A stretch of DNA of 64,000 nucleotides from Pseudomonadota bacterium (lineage in GTDB: Bacteria > Pseudomonadota > Gammaproteobacteria > Burkholderiales > Rhodocyclaceae), in NCBI GenBank assembly GCA_018240785.1, contig JAFEFC010000051.1, forward strand, positions 1 to 64,000, given 5' to 3'. Below, one piece after another: positions 28,001 to 35,998 of the stretch (position 1 is its first letter; each line of letters begins with the position of its first letter). Below the pieces are notes generated by a model. That model made no database searches, was not told the DNA's origin, and was given only the letters and a program-made list of their open reading frames with translations. The translations under genes were made by a program, and so were the position numbers.

Positions 28001-28125
28001 ACTGGGGCTTCAAAGGCGTGGCCAAGAACGGCTTCATCACCAACACGCTGACGCCGTTCGTCGGGGACGGGAACACCCAGACGCCGGAGTTCAAGTCCTT
28101 CCTGGTCAACGTCGAGAAAGCCTGA
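25054..28125 (+). CDS. fdnG: Selenocysteine formate dehydrogenase, catalytic subunit
   Basis: Periplasm-facing molybdo/tungsto-bis-MGD enzyme oxidising formate to carbon dioxide. The gene is a single 1,023-codon frame interrupted only by TGA at 25639-25641. Codon 196 is thus selenocysteine in the context NQARV[14 protein letters not shown], the same position and context as E. coli FdnG. Features in order: twin-arginine signal ([12 protein letters not shown]), [4Fe-4S] cysteines ([10 protein letters not shown] and CPKGAG), the molybdopterin oxidoreductase body, and a C-terminal cofactor-binding domain ending near VEKA. ATG 25054 follows a strong AGGAGGAA site. It leads the fdnGHI-fdhE operon; selA and selB lie 12 kb downstream. 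A simple caller would split it into two genes. Confidence 0.96.
25639..25680 (+). promoter_or_regulatory. Bacterial SECIS element with the Sec UGA
   Basis: Directly after the UGA the mRNA can form the fdn/fdh-type SECIS hairpin. The apical part GGCAAGTCTTGCC (25656-25668) is a self-complementary stem with a GU-containing loop, like the E. coli fdnG element. This is the site that SelB binds to deliver Sec-tRNA. Confidence 0.85.
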
Positions 28126-28135
28126 GGAGACCGCC

Positions 28136-29029
28136 ATGGCATTGCAATCGCTCGATATCGCCAAGCGCTCGGCCACGACCACCGAGCCGCCGCAGGCGCG
28201 CAAGACCCCGCAGGTCGCCAAGCTCATCGACGTCTCCCAGTGCATCGGCTGCAAGGCCTGCCAGGTGGCGTGCATGCAGTGGAACGACCTGCGCGACGAG
28301 GTCGGCAACTGCGCGGGCACCTACGACAACCCGCGCGACCTCACCGATCAGTCGTGGACCGTCATGCGCTATGCCGAAGTCGAGACCGACCGCGGCCTCG
28401 AGTGGCTCATCCGCAAGGATGGCTGCATGCACTGCGAGGATCCGGGCTGCCTGAAGGCCTGCCCGTCGCCCGGCGCCATCGTCAAGTACTCGAACGGCAT
28501 CGTCGACTTCCACCAGGAGAACTGCATCGGCTGCGGCTACTGTGTCACCGGCTGCCCCTTCAACGTGCCGCGCATCTCGAAGAAGGACAGCAAGGCCTAC
28601 AAGTGCACGCTGTGCTCCGACCGCGTCGCGGTCGGCCTCGAGCCGGCCTGCGTGAAGGTCTGTCCGACCGGCTGCATCAGCTTCGGCTCCAAGGAGGACA
28701 TGCAGGAGCGGGCCGACGAGCGCGTCGCCGAACTGAAGGAGCGCGGCTTCACCAACGCCGGCCTGTACGACCCGGCCGGCGTGGGCGGCACGCACGTCAT
28801 GTACGTGCTGCACCACGCCGACAAGCCGGGCCTTTACAGCGGCCTGCCGGCCGACCCGGCGATCTCGCCGACGGTGTCGTTGTGGAAGGGCGTCACCAAG
28901 CCGCTGGCGATGGCGGGCATCGCCGCCGCGGCGCTCGGTGGCCTGTTCCACTACGTCATGAAAGGTCCGAACGACGTGTCGAAGGAAATCGAGGCCGAAG
29001 TCGACAAGGAACTGGAGGGCGAAAAATGA
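28136..29029 (+). CDS. fdnH: Formate dehydrogenase iron-sulfur subunit
   Basis: Electron-transfer subunit carrying four [4Fe-4S] clusters. Cysteine motifs occur in order: [31 protein letters not shown] and CTLCSDR. A single C-terminal membrane anchor ([20 protein letters not shown]) attaches it to the membrane. The 297-residue length matches FdnH/FdoH. The ribosome site AGGAGA is ten bases after the fdnG stop, and the 3' end overlaps fdnI (ATGA). Confidence 0.95.
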   Translation: MALQSLDIAKRSATTTEPPQARKTPQVAKLIDVSQCIGCKACQVACMQWNDLRDEVGNCAGTYDNPRDLTDQSWTVMRYAEVETDRGLEWLIRKDGCMHCEDPGCLKACPSPGAIVKYSNGIVDFHQENCIGCGYCVTGCPFNVPRISKKDSKAYKCTLCSDRVAVGLEPACVKVCPTGCISFGSKEDMQERADERVAELKERGFTNAGLYDPAGVGGTHVMYVLHHADKPGLYSGLPADPAISPTVSLWKGVTKPLAMAGIAAAALGGLFHYVMKGPNDVSKEIEAEVDKELEGEK

Positions 29030-29652
29030 TCCGCGATCCGTCCGACCTGCAGCGCTACACCGCGTCCGAGCGCGCCAACCACTGGGTGGTGGGCATCTGC
29101 TTCATCCTGCTCGGGCTGTCGGGGCTGGCGCTGTTCCATCCGGCGCTGTTTCCGCTCACCTATCTGTTCGGCGGCGGCACGTGGACGCGCATCCTGCACC
29201 CCTTCATCGGGGTGGTGATGATGCTGTTCTTCGTGGTGATGTTCTTCCGCTTCCAGCACCTCAACCGCATGACCGACACCGACTGGCAGTGGGTCAGGCG
29301 GGCGAGGGAGATGGTGAACGGCGACGACCACAACATGCCGATCCAGGGCAAGTACAACGGCGGGCAGAAGCTGCTGTTCTGGTTCCTGGCGCTGGCCATG
29401 GTGGTGTTGTTCGCCTCGGGCATCGTCATCTGGCGCGCGTACTTCTCGGCCTACTTCGGCATCGGCACGATACGCCTCGCCGCCCTGCTGCATGCCGGCT
29501 TCGCCACGCTGATGATCATCGCCATCATCGTGCACGTGTATGCCGCGATCTGGGTCCGTGGCACCATCCGCGCCATGCTGTACGGCACCGTCACGCGAGC
29601 CTGGGCGAAGCAGCACCACCGCGCCTGGTACCGCCAGATGACCGGCAAGTAA
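29026..29652 (+). CDS. fdnI: Formate dehydrogenase cytochrome b subunit
   Basis: Membrane cytochrome b556 subunit passing electrons from the iron-sulfur subunit to quinone. It is 208 residues with four hydrophobic helices. Candidate haem-ligand histidines lie in [22 protein letters not shown] and [19 protein letters not shown], as in FdnI. The start overlaps the fdnH stop, so translation is coupled. Confidence 0.94.
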   Translation: MIRDPSDLQRYTASERANHWVVGICFILLGLSGLALFHPALFPLTYLFGGGTWTRILHPFIGVVMMLFFVVMFFRFQHLNRMTDTDWQWVRRAREMVNGDDHNMPIQGKYNGGQKLLFWFLALAMVVLFASGIVIWRAYFSAYFGIGTIRLAALLHAGFATLMIIAIIVHVYAAIWVRGTIRAMLYGTVTRAWAKQHHRAWYRQMTGK

Positions 29653-29664
29653 GCGCCTTCCGCT

Positions 29665-29696
29665 CCGTCCGCACGCAGTCCGGCGTGTGCGGACGG
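29665..29696 (+). terminator. Hairpin between fdnI and fdhE
   Basis: A perfect 10-bp stem (CCGTCCGCAC and complement) with a 12-base loop follows the fdnI stop. There is no immediate T run; a T-rich stretch starts about 14 bases later. It may attenuate read-through into fdhE or protect the fdnGHI message. Confidence 0.45.
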
Positions 29697-29747
29697 GCCG
29701 GATCCCGTTTTTCGCGGGGCCGCTGGGCCCCGTTTTCCTGGACCGAC

Positions 29748-30677
29748 ATGCAGAAACTGATCTCCGCCGAAGAAATCGCCGTCCAAGCCGCCGGCGAAGC
29801 CAGCACCAACCGCCTTCCTTCGCCGCAAGTGTTCGCCGATCGTGCCGCGCGGCTGCGCACGCTGGCCAGCGGACATTCGATGGGCGACTTCCTGCTGTTC
29901 GCCGCGCACCTTGTCGACGCCCAGCACGCCCTGCTGCAGCGTCGATTGCCGGCCACACGGCCGGACGCTGCCCATCTGGCGCGTTGCCGGCGGCACGGCA
30001 TGCCGCCGCTGGACGCCCACGGCGCGCCGCTGCCGGACGACTGGCGCGAGGTGCTGCTCGCCCTCGCCGCCGCGGTCGCACCCCACGCGCCGGCCAGCCT
30101 GCAGGCGGTCATCGCCGACCTGCCGGCCTATCCGGCGGCCCGGCTGGAGGCGCTTGCGCACGCCATCCTGCGCGCCGACGAACAGCTCACCGATGCGGCC
30201 GAACTGGCGATCGCGCCGCTGCTCGGCGCCATGTTGCAGGTGCTGTGGACGGCGCGCGCGCTGGCGCTGCAGGCGGCCGACCTGCCCGTCGGCTTCGAGG
30301 ACAGCCTGTGCCCCGCCTGCGGCTCGCATCCGGTGGCCTCCATCGTGCGCATCGGCGACGCCGGCCACGGCGTGCGCTACGCCACCTGCAGCCTGTGCGC
30401 CTGCGAATGGCATGTGACGCGCATCAAGTGCGTGCCCTGCCACAACACCCGCGGCATCGCCTACCAGCACCTCGAAGGCGAAGGCGGCGCCCTGCACCCG
30501 GCCGTCAGGGCGGAAACCTGCCCGGAGTGCCACGCCAGCCTGAAGATCATGTCGATGGAAAAGGACCCGATGGTGGACGCCTTTGCCGATGATCTGGCCA
30601 CCCTGGCGCTGGACATGCTGGTCGATGACACCGGCTTCGAGCGCGCCGGCCGCAACCTGTTCCTGTTCACGCCCTAG
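29748..30677 (+). CDS. fdhE: Formate dehydrogenase accessory protein FdhE
   Basis: Cytoplasmic maturation factor for formate dehydrogenase-N type enzymes. It is 309 residues with an N-terminal helical half. A rubredoxin-like zinc half carries paired CxxC motifs (LCPACGS, CSLCACEW, CVPCHN, CPECHA), the signature of FdhE. Start at ATG 29748, chosen because MQKLISAEEIAVQA begins directly there. The position immediately after fdnGHI supports the call. Confidence 0.92.
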   Translation: MQKLISAEEIAVQAAGEASTNRLPSPQVFADRAARLRTLASGHSMGDFLLFAAHLVDAQHALLQRRLPATRPDAAHLARCRRHGMPPLDAHGAPLPDDWREVLLALAAAVAPHAPASLQAVIADLPAYPAARLEALAHAILRADEQLTDAAELAIAPLLGAMLQVLWTARALALQAADLPVGFEDSLCPACGSHPVASIVRIGDAGHGVRYATCSLCACEWHVTRIKCVPCHNTRGIAYQHLEGEGGALHPAVRAETCPECHASLKIMSMEKDPMVDAFADDLATLALDMLVDDTGFERAGRNLFLFTP

Positions 30678-30751
30678 CGGCGTGCGCCCCGGCCGGCGCG
30701 GTCGCCGTCCGTCCGCTACGATCACCGCTCCCACCTGTCCGAGCCTTGCCG

Positions 30752-31228
30752 ATGTCGCTGCTGCGCGGCTGCGAATTCCCCGATGAACTGCTGTACCACG
30801 CGGAGAGCCACCTTTGGTTCGCGCCGCTGGGTGCGGGGCGCTACCGCGTCGGCGTCACCCGCTTCGGTATCGCGCTGTCGGGCGAGATCCTGCTATTCAC
30901 GCCCAAGCCGACTGGCGTGGAGCTGGCGGCGGGGCGCGGCTTCGGCCTGCTCGAAGCGGGCAAGACGGTGTTTCCGGTGAAGACGCCTTTCGCCGCGCGC
31001 CTGCTGGCTGCCAACCCGGCGCTGGATCCTTCCGCGCGTGCGATGAACCGCGACCCCTTCGCCGCCTGGCTGGTCGAGCTGGAGGCCACCGCCCCGGTGC
31101 CGCAGGATCTGCTGCCGGGCTGGGCCGAGGCGCAGCCGCAGATCGAACGCATCATGGACCGCTACGCCTTCCGCGACCTTGCCGATTTTGCCGCGCCGCT
31201 GTTCCACGAGGACAACCGTGAGTTCTGA
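30752..31228 (+). CDS. GcvH-like lipoyl-domain protein
   Basis: A 158-residue relative of glycine-cleavage H protein. The core RYRVGVTRFGIALSGEILLF and GFGLLEAGKTVFPVKTPF aligns with the GcvH lipoyl hairpin, with Lys71 (EAGK) at the lipoylated position. It is divergent, though, and carries an extra C-terminal helix. No gcvT or gcvP is nearby. Similar stand-alone lipoate-binding proteins serve sulfur metabolism (LbpA), and the overlapping DsrE-like gene makes a sulfur-transfer role attractive but unproven. ATG 30752 is chosen; a TTG lies two codons earlier. Confidence 0.75.
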   Translation: MSLLRGCEFPDELLYHAESHLWFAPLGAGRYRVGVTRFGIALSGEILLFTPKPTGVELAAGRGFGLLEAGKTVFPVKTPFAARLLAANPALDPSARAMNRDPFAAWLVELEATAPVPQDLLPGWAEAQPQIERIMDRYAFRDLADFAAPLFHEDNREF

Positions 31229-31610
31229 GGCGTACGCGGACAAGCTCGCCATCCTGGTGTGGGCGGCCGATCCGTCGCGGCCCGAGCTGTGCGCCACCCC
31301 CTTCTATTTCGCCGCCGCCGCCGCGGCGATGGATGTCGAGGTCGAGATGTACTTCACCGCGCGCTCGGTGGAGCTGTTGCGCCGGGGCTGTGCCGAGCGC
31401 ATCGAGGCCGCCGCGGGCGGCGGCAAGTCGGTGGCCGATTTCCGCCGCGAGGCGCTGGCCCTCGGCGTGCGCCTGCTGGCCTGCCCCACCGCGATGGCCA
31501 GCCACGGCGTCGCCGCCGACGCGCTCATCCCCGAAGTCGCCGCCCAGGCCGGCGTCGCCGCCTACCTCGGGCGGGTGATGGATCCGGCGTGGAGGACCTT
31601 GAGTTTCTGA
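31218..31610 (+). CDS. DsrE/DsrF-like sulfur-relay family protein
   Basis: A 130-residue cytoplasmic protein with the DsrE-like fold pattern: LAILVWAADPSRPELCATPF, then a membrane-free alternation of strands and helices, and LACPTAMASHG. Cys25, Cys58 and Cys89 are candidates for sulfane binding, with Cys89 in the position usually active in this family. Translation starts at GTG 31218 inside the end of the GcvH-like gene (11-base overlap) behind GAGGA, so the two proteins are made together. Confidence 0.72.
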   Translation: MSSEAYADKLAILVWAADPSRPELCATPFYFAAAAAAMDVEVEMYFTARSVELLRRGCAERIEAAAGGGKSVADFRREALALGVRLLACPTAMASHGVAADALIPEVAAQAGVAAYLGRVMDPAWRTLSF

Positions 31611-31656
31611 GACGGCGTCGAGGCGGGCCGGTGGGCCGGAACCTTCAATGGCGTAG

Positions 31657-31793
31657 GTCAGGCGGCGGGGGATGCGTGGAGCGGGCGAGCACTGTCCGAG
31701 TCCCGAGCGAAGCGAGGTCGCGCATTTGTGTGAACTCCGCAGCGCCTCGGCCGCGTAGCGGCAGAACGCGGAGCGCATCCCCCGCCGCCTGAC
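31657..31793. repeat. Long-hairpin intergenic element, copy 2
   Basis: Perfect 20-base terminal inverted repeats (31657-31676 and 31774-31793) flank a core containing ACTGTCCGAG and GAACTCCGCAGCGCC. The core is related to the one at 16617-16723 (opposite orientation), but the outer arms differ. It sits directly behind the DsrE-like gene, so it may terminate that operon. Confidence 0.75.
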
Positions 31794-32076
31794 CGGATTC
31801 GCAGCACTCACCTGCTGCCCCTTCTGGACAAAGCCGGCCGCCTGTAGTCTGATCCGGCCCGCGGGCCGCTCGATGGCACGCACCCCTTTCCGGCCCGGCG
31901 TGCCGCCCTTTCAGGACGCCGGCCCATGAGCACTAGCGGACACATCCGGCCGATCTGCATATCGGCTGTCCGGACCGGCGGTCTTTCGTCCGCCACCCCT
32001 GCCGGGCCGCGCGCCCGGCCATTAAGCCCCGGCGGCATCCCGCACCGGGGCGGCTGTGTCTGATCGGGAGACTTCG
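31794..32076. other. Intergenic leader with small hairpins
   Basis: No gene is supported. Several GC-rich inverted repeats occur, including GCCGATCTGCATATCGGC at about 31949-31966 and a CCCCGG...CCGGGG pair near 32037-32060. They may belong to the leader of the following flavoprotein gene. No known riboswitch pattern was recognised. Confidence 0.35.
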
Positions 32077-33459
32077 ATGACGCACGACCACAGCGCCTCG
32101 CGCAGGCGCTTTCTGGCATCGGCCGGCGCGCTGGCCGCCGGCGCCGCAGCCTCGCCCGCCCTGGCGCAGGGTGCGGCACCCAATCCGCCGGCGGCGGGCA
32201 AGCTGCCCTTCCTCATCGGCCGTTCCAGCGACACGCTGATACCGCGCGGCAAGGTGCCGCGGGTGGTGATCTGCGGCGGCGGCTGGGGCGGGGTCACCGC
32301 GGCCAAGTACCTGCGCCAGCTCGCACCTCATCTCGACGTGGTGCTGCTCGAGCGCAACCCGGTGTTCTTCTCCTGCCCGATGAGCAACAAGTGGCTGGTC
32401 GACGTGGTGGACACCCAGTTCCTCACCCATGACTACCTCGGCGTGTCGGAGACGTACGGCTACCGCTTCGTGCAGACCGAGATCCTGGAGATCGAGCGCG
32501 ACCGCAAGCAGGTCGTCACTGCGGCCGGCAGCCTGCACTACGACTACCTGATCCTGTCGCCCGGCATCCGCTACAACTACGAAGCCTGGTTCGGCAACGA
32601 CCGCCGCATGGCCGAAGCCACGCGCGCGCGCTTCCCGGCGGCCTACATCCCGAGCGCCGAGCACTTCCGCCTCAAGCGCGCGCTGCAGGATTTCAAGGGC
32701 GGCCACCTCGTCATGAGCCTGCCGCCGCCGCCGCATCGCTGCCCGCCCAGCCCTTACGAGCGCGCCTGCCTGATCGCGTCGATGTTCCGCAACAAGAAGA
32801 TCCCCGGCAAGATCACCATCCTCGACCACAAGGACGGCGCGCGCCCGATCGGCCCCGGTTTCCGGGCCGCGTTCGAGGAACTGTACAAGGACATCATCAC
32901 CTACGTGCCGAATGCGCGCGTCGAGGAGGTCGACCCGTTCAGGAAGCACATCCGCACCGAAGCGGGCGACTTCGACTTCGACCACGCCATCCTGATGGCG
33001 CCGCACCAGGCTGGCGACCTCGCCTGGAAAGCCGGCGTAGTCACGCCGCCCGGCCAGGGCAAGCCCGGCGCCGGCTGGGCCGACGTCGATCCGCTGTTCC
33101 TGCACGATCGACAGGACAAGGACGTGTTCGTGATCGGCGATGCGGTCGGCTTCGTGTCCGAGCAGTTCGCCTTCTATCCCAAGGCCGGCCATGTCGCCAA
33201 CCGCCATGCCCGCATCGTCGCCTACTACATCGCCGAGCGCGAGGCCGGGCGCGAGCCGGCCTACCGGCTGCCCGACAACCTGTGCTTCATGATGGTCGAC
33301 AGCAGTCCGCAGGTCGGCATCTCGGTGCAGTTCGACTACAAGCTCAATGACAAGGGCGTCATCGAGCAGACCCAGATCGACTACAACGAGCGCAAGCCCG
33401 AGACCGTGATCCAGGACTTCAACTGGGCACGCTCCAGCTACGAGGACATGTTCGCGTGA
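32077..33459 (+). CDS. Tat-exported flavocytochrome c-type flavoprotein
   Basis: Periplasmic FAD protein of the flavocytochrome c sulfide dehydrogenase (FccB/SQR) group, 460 residues. It starts with a twin-arginine signal (SRRRFLASAG), followed by the FAD dinucleotide motif VVICGGGWGGVTAAKYL. Next come FFSCPMSNKW (Cys where FccB binds flavin covalently) and HRCPPSPYERACLIASM (one redox Cys region). The second redox Cys of FccB near the C-terminus is not seen, so classic sulfide oxidation is uncertain. ATG 32077 follows GGGAG. No cytochrome subunit is adjacent; a thioredoxin-like gene follows with a GTGA overlap. Confidence 0.82.
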   Translation: MTHDHSASRRRFLASAGALAAGAAASPALAQGAAPNPPAAGKLPFLIGRSSDTLIPRGKVPRVVICGGGWGGVTAAKYLRQLAPHLDVVLLERNPVFFSCPMSNKWLVDVVDTQFLTHDYLGVSETYGYRFVQTEILEIERDRKQVVTAAGSLHYDYLILSPGIRYNYEAWFGNDRRMAEATRARFPAAYIPSAEHFRLKRALQDFKGGHLVMSLPPPPHRCPPSPYERACLIASMFRNKKIPGKITILDHKDGARPIGPGFRAAFEELYKDIITYVPNARVEEVDPFRKHIRTEAGDFDFDHAILMAPHQAGDLAWKAGVVTPPGQGKPGAGWADVDPLFLHDRQDKDVFVIGDAVGFVSEQFAFYPKAGHVANRHARIVAYYIAEREAGREPAYRLPDNLCFMMVDSSPQVGISVQFDYKLNDKGVIEQTQIDYNERKPETVIQDFNWARSSYEDMFA

Positions 33460-33971
33460 TCTCGACCGCCTCGCTTCGTGCCGCGCTGCTGGCAGCCGCC
33501 CTGGCGGCTGGCATTTCCCCAGCCTCCGCGGCCGGCCTCGAAACCTCTCCGAGGCTGCCACCCGCCCCGCCCGCGCTGCAGCAGGCGCTGGACGCAGTGC
33601 GCGGCCGGGCGGTGATCGTGAATTTCTGGGCGAGCTGGTGCGAGCCCTGCCGCAAGGAAATGCCGGCGCTGGTCGAGCTCGACGAGAGCGAACCGGGCCT
33701 GGCGTTGATCACCGTCGCGGTGGCCGACCGCGCTGCCGACACCCGGCGCTTCCTCGCCGACTACCTGATGGAACACACCGTCGTCGTCGCCGACCCCGAC
33801 CAGGGCATTGCGCGTGCCTGGAACGCCCGCATGATCCCCACCACCTATGTGCTGGACGCCGGCCACCAGGCGCGCTACCGCGTGATCGGCGAGGCCGACT
33901 GGCGCGACCCCGCCATCCAGGCGCGGGTGCGCGCCCTCGCCGGCAAAGAATCGAAAGGACAAGCAGAATGA
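33456..33971 (+). CDS. TlpA-like periplasmic thioredoxin
   Basis: Exported thiol-disulfide protein of 171 residues. A signal peptide (up to ASA) precedes a thioredoxin fold with the active site WASWCEPCRKEMP and the cis-proline strand MIPTTYVLD. It starts with GTG overlapping the preceding stop and ends with an ATGA overlap to the next gene. It may reduce or oxidise thiols of the flavoprotein or the transglutaminase neighbour. Confidence 0.88.
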   Translation: MISTASLRAALLAAALAAGISPASAAGLETSPRLPPAPPALQQALDAVRGRAVIVNFWASWCEPCRKEMPALVELDESEPGLALITVAVADRAADTRRFLADYLMEHTVVVADPDQGIARAWNARMIPTTYVLDAGHQARYRVIGEADWRDPAIQARVRALAGKESKGQAE

Positions 33972-35098
33972 ACCGTCGCAGTTTCCTCAAGACTTCCGCA
34001 ATCGCCGCCGCCATCGCCATGCCCGCCGTCGGCCGCGCCGCGCAGCTCGCGTCGCCCGCCGCCGCGGCGATGTCCCACCCGCCTTTCGCGCCCACGCCCG
34101 AGTCCGGCTGGCGTCGCTTCGAAGTCACCACCCGCATCGAACCGAGCCCCGCCGACGGAGTGATCCGCGCCTGGGTGCCGCTGCCGTCGATGGACGATGC
34201 GGCCTGGCAGCGGCCGATGGGCAACCTGTGGCAGGGCAACGCGGCAGTGATGCGCGTCGTGGGCGATGTCGCCTCCGGCGCGCAGATGCTGTACGCCGAA
34301 TGGGGCGCCAGCACCGGCGAGCCGGTGCTCGAGGTCGTCAGCCGCTTCGCCACCCGCGACCGCGCCATCGACTTCAGCAAGCCGGCGGCACGTCCGATCA
34401 CCCTGGCGGCGGCCGAGCGCAAGCTGTACACGCGCGCCACCGCGCTGCTGCCCACCGACGGCATCGTGCACCGCACCGCGCGCGGCATCGTCCGTAGCGC
34501 GAAGACCGACGAGGACAAGGCGCGCGCGATCTACGAATGGGTGGTGGACAACACCTTCCGCGAGCCGAGCACCCGCGGCTGCGGCCTCGGCGACATCCGG
34601 AGCATGCTGGAGACCGGCAACCTGTCGGGCAAGTGCGCCGACCTCAGCGCGCTGTACGTCGGCCTGTGCCGCGCCGCCGGCCTGCCCGCGCGCGACGTGT
34701 ATGGCATTCGCGTGGCGGATTCGCGCTTCGGCTACAAGAGCCTGGGCAAGAGCGGCAATATCTCCAAGGCCCAGCACTGCCGCGCCGAGGTCTTTCTGGA
34801 GCGCTACGGCTGGGTGCCGGTCGACCCCGCCGACGTGCGCAAGGTGGTGCTCGAGGAGCCGCCCGGCCAGCTCGCGGTGGACGACCCGAAAGTGCTGGCA
34901 GTGCGCCAGCGACTGTTCGGCGCCTGGGAGATGAACTGGCTCGCCTACAACGACGCCCATGATCTGCTGCTGCCGGGCAGCACCGGCCCGGCGGTGCCCT
35001 TCCTGATGTATCCGCAGGCCGAAAGCGCCGCCGGCCGCTTCGACAGCCTGGATGCCGACGCATTCCGCTACACGCTCACGTCGAAGGAAATCGCCTGA
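33968..35098 (+). CDS. Tat-exported transglutaminase-like protein
   Basis: Periplasmic protein of 376 residues with a twin-arginine-like leader (NRRSFLKTSAIAAA). Its transglutaminase/protease core shows the triad Cys (GNLSGKCADLSALYVGLC), His (KAQHCRAEVFL) and Asp (WVPVDPADV). These bacterial domains are usually cysteine peptidases or amide-forming enzymes; the substrate is unknown. Tight overlaps with the flavoprotein and thioredoxin genes indicate a shared function. ATG 33968 sits inside the preceding stop. Confidence 0.82.
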   Translation: MNRRSFLKTSAIAAAIAMPAVGRAAQLASPAAAAMSHPPFAPTPESGWRRFEVTTRIEPSPADGVIRAWVPLPSMDDAAWQRPMGNLWQGNAAVMRVVGDVASGAQMLYAEWGASTGEPVLEVVSRFATRDRAIDFSKPAARPITLAAAERKLYTRATALLPTDGIVHRTARGIVRSAKTDEDKARAIYEWVVDNTFREPSTRGCGLGDIRSMLETGNLSGKCADLSALYVGLCRAAGLPARDVYGIRVADSRFGYKSLGKSGNISKAQHCRAEVFLERYGWVPVDPADVRKVVLEEPPGQLAVDDPKVLAVRQRLFGAWEMNWLAYNDAHDLLLPGSTGPAVPFLMYPQAESAAGRFDSLDADAFRYTLTSKEIA

Positions 35099-35107
35099 CA
35101 CGTTGAA

Positions 35108-35144
35108 GACCGGGACCTGCCGCCCACTGGCGCAGGTCCCGGTC
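35108..35144. terminator. Bidirectional terminator hairpin
   Basis: A perfect 12-bp stem (GACCGGGACCTG and complement) with a 13-base loop lies between the convergent transglutaminase and methyltransferase genes and touches the latter's stop codon. Confidence 0.7.
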
Positions 35145-35643
35145 AGTAGATGAAGGGCACCAGCTTGCGCACCCGCTGCCGGTAGGCCGCGTATTCCGGA
35201 AAGCGGGCCATCAGCCACGCTTCCTCCTTGCGCGACTTGATGTCGAAGAACACGAACAGCAGCGCCGCGTAGCCCAGCGTCAGCCAGCCCTGCACGAACA
35301 GCGCCCAGCCCAAGGCGAGCAGCAGCACGCCGAAATAGATCGGGTGGCGCACCAGGCGGTACAGGCCGCCGGTGACGAGCGTGGCGTCGTCCTTCGGGTG
35401 CGGCAGCGGTGTCAGGTTGTTGCCGAGGTGCAAGGCGGCCACTGCGCAGACCGCAAAGCCCAGCGCCAGCAGCGCGAGACCTGCAGCATGTGCCAGCCCC
35501 GCCGCGCTTTGCGGCCACGGCGACAGGCCGAACGCGCTGCGCGGCCCGAACGCGATGAGCAGGAACAGCAGCCCCTGCACCACCACGTACCACTCGCCAC
35601 GGTGGCCCTTCCACCAGGGATGCCGCTGCAGTCCGTCGTTCAT
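35143..35643 (-). CDS. Isoprenylcysteine methyltransferase-family membrane protein
   Basis: Membrane protein of 166 residues with four hydrophobic segments. The PEMT/ICMT signature is in its C-terminal half: GGLYRLVRHPIYFGVLLLA followed by KEEAWLMARFPEYAAYRQRV. The family methylates lipids, isoprenylcysteine or small substrates using S-adenosylmethionine; the bacterial substrate is unknown. Its ATG overlaps the stop of the DUF504 gene. Confidence 0.82.
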   Translation of the reverse strand: MNDGLQRHPWWKGHRGEWYVVVQGLLFLLIAFGPRSAFGLSPWPQSAAGLAHAAGLALLALGFAVCAVAALHLGNNLTPLPHPKDDATLVTGGLYRLVRHPIYFGVLLLALGWALFVQGWLTLGYAALLFVFFDIKSRKEEAWLMARFPEYAAYRQRVRKLVPFIY

Positions 35644-35903
35644 GTCCGTCCAGGCTCCCGTTTCCAGATCAGCTCGCCGTCGCGAAACACTTCCCTGACG
35701 CGATGCATCGGCATGCTCCGTACCACGTCGTCCTCATCGACCAGATCGAGCAGGGAAGGGTTGTCCGGGTCGATCGACAATGCGCGAAGATCGACGCGGA
35801 CGATATCGCGAGCCACCCGGTCGTAGTAGCCCACGACGAAATCCGCAGCGCCAAATTCGGCGTCCCAGCGGATGCGGTTCAACAGTTCGTGCAGGGGCGT
35901 CAT
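35640..35903 (-). CDS. DUF504 family small protein
   Basis: An 87-residue protein with the DUF504 pattern: MTPLHELLNRIRWDAEFG, YYDRVARDIVRVDL, and VPxHRIR-like MPMHRVREVFRDGELIWKR. Function is unknown; related proteins are found beside nucleotidyl- and RNA-processing genes. It overlaps the following methyltransferase gene by four bases. Confidence 0.8.
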   Translation of the reverse strand: MTPLHELLNRIRWDAEFGAADFVVGYYDRVARDIVRVDLRALSIDPDNPSLLDLVDEDDVVRSMPMHRVREVFRDGELIWKREPGRT

Positions 35904-35998
35904 GTGGCAATTCTGCTCCCTTTCTGCGTCCCCTCATCGCCGTCGACCAGCCGACCGAGCGACCTGTTGTACCCTTCAGCTTTCGTCCGGAGTCGCCC

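Noticed and set aside
25015-28320. Long minus-strand frame opposite fdnG
   Set aside because: Low-complexity shadow; the plus strand has the full formate dehydrogenase with Sec codon and ribosome site.
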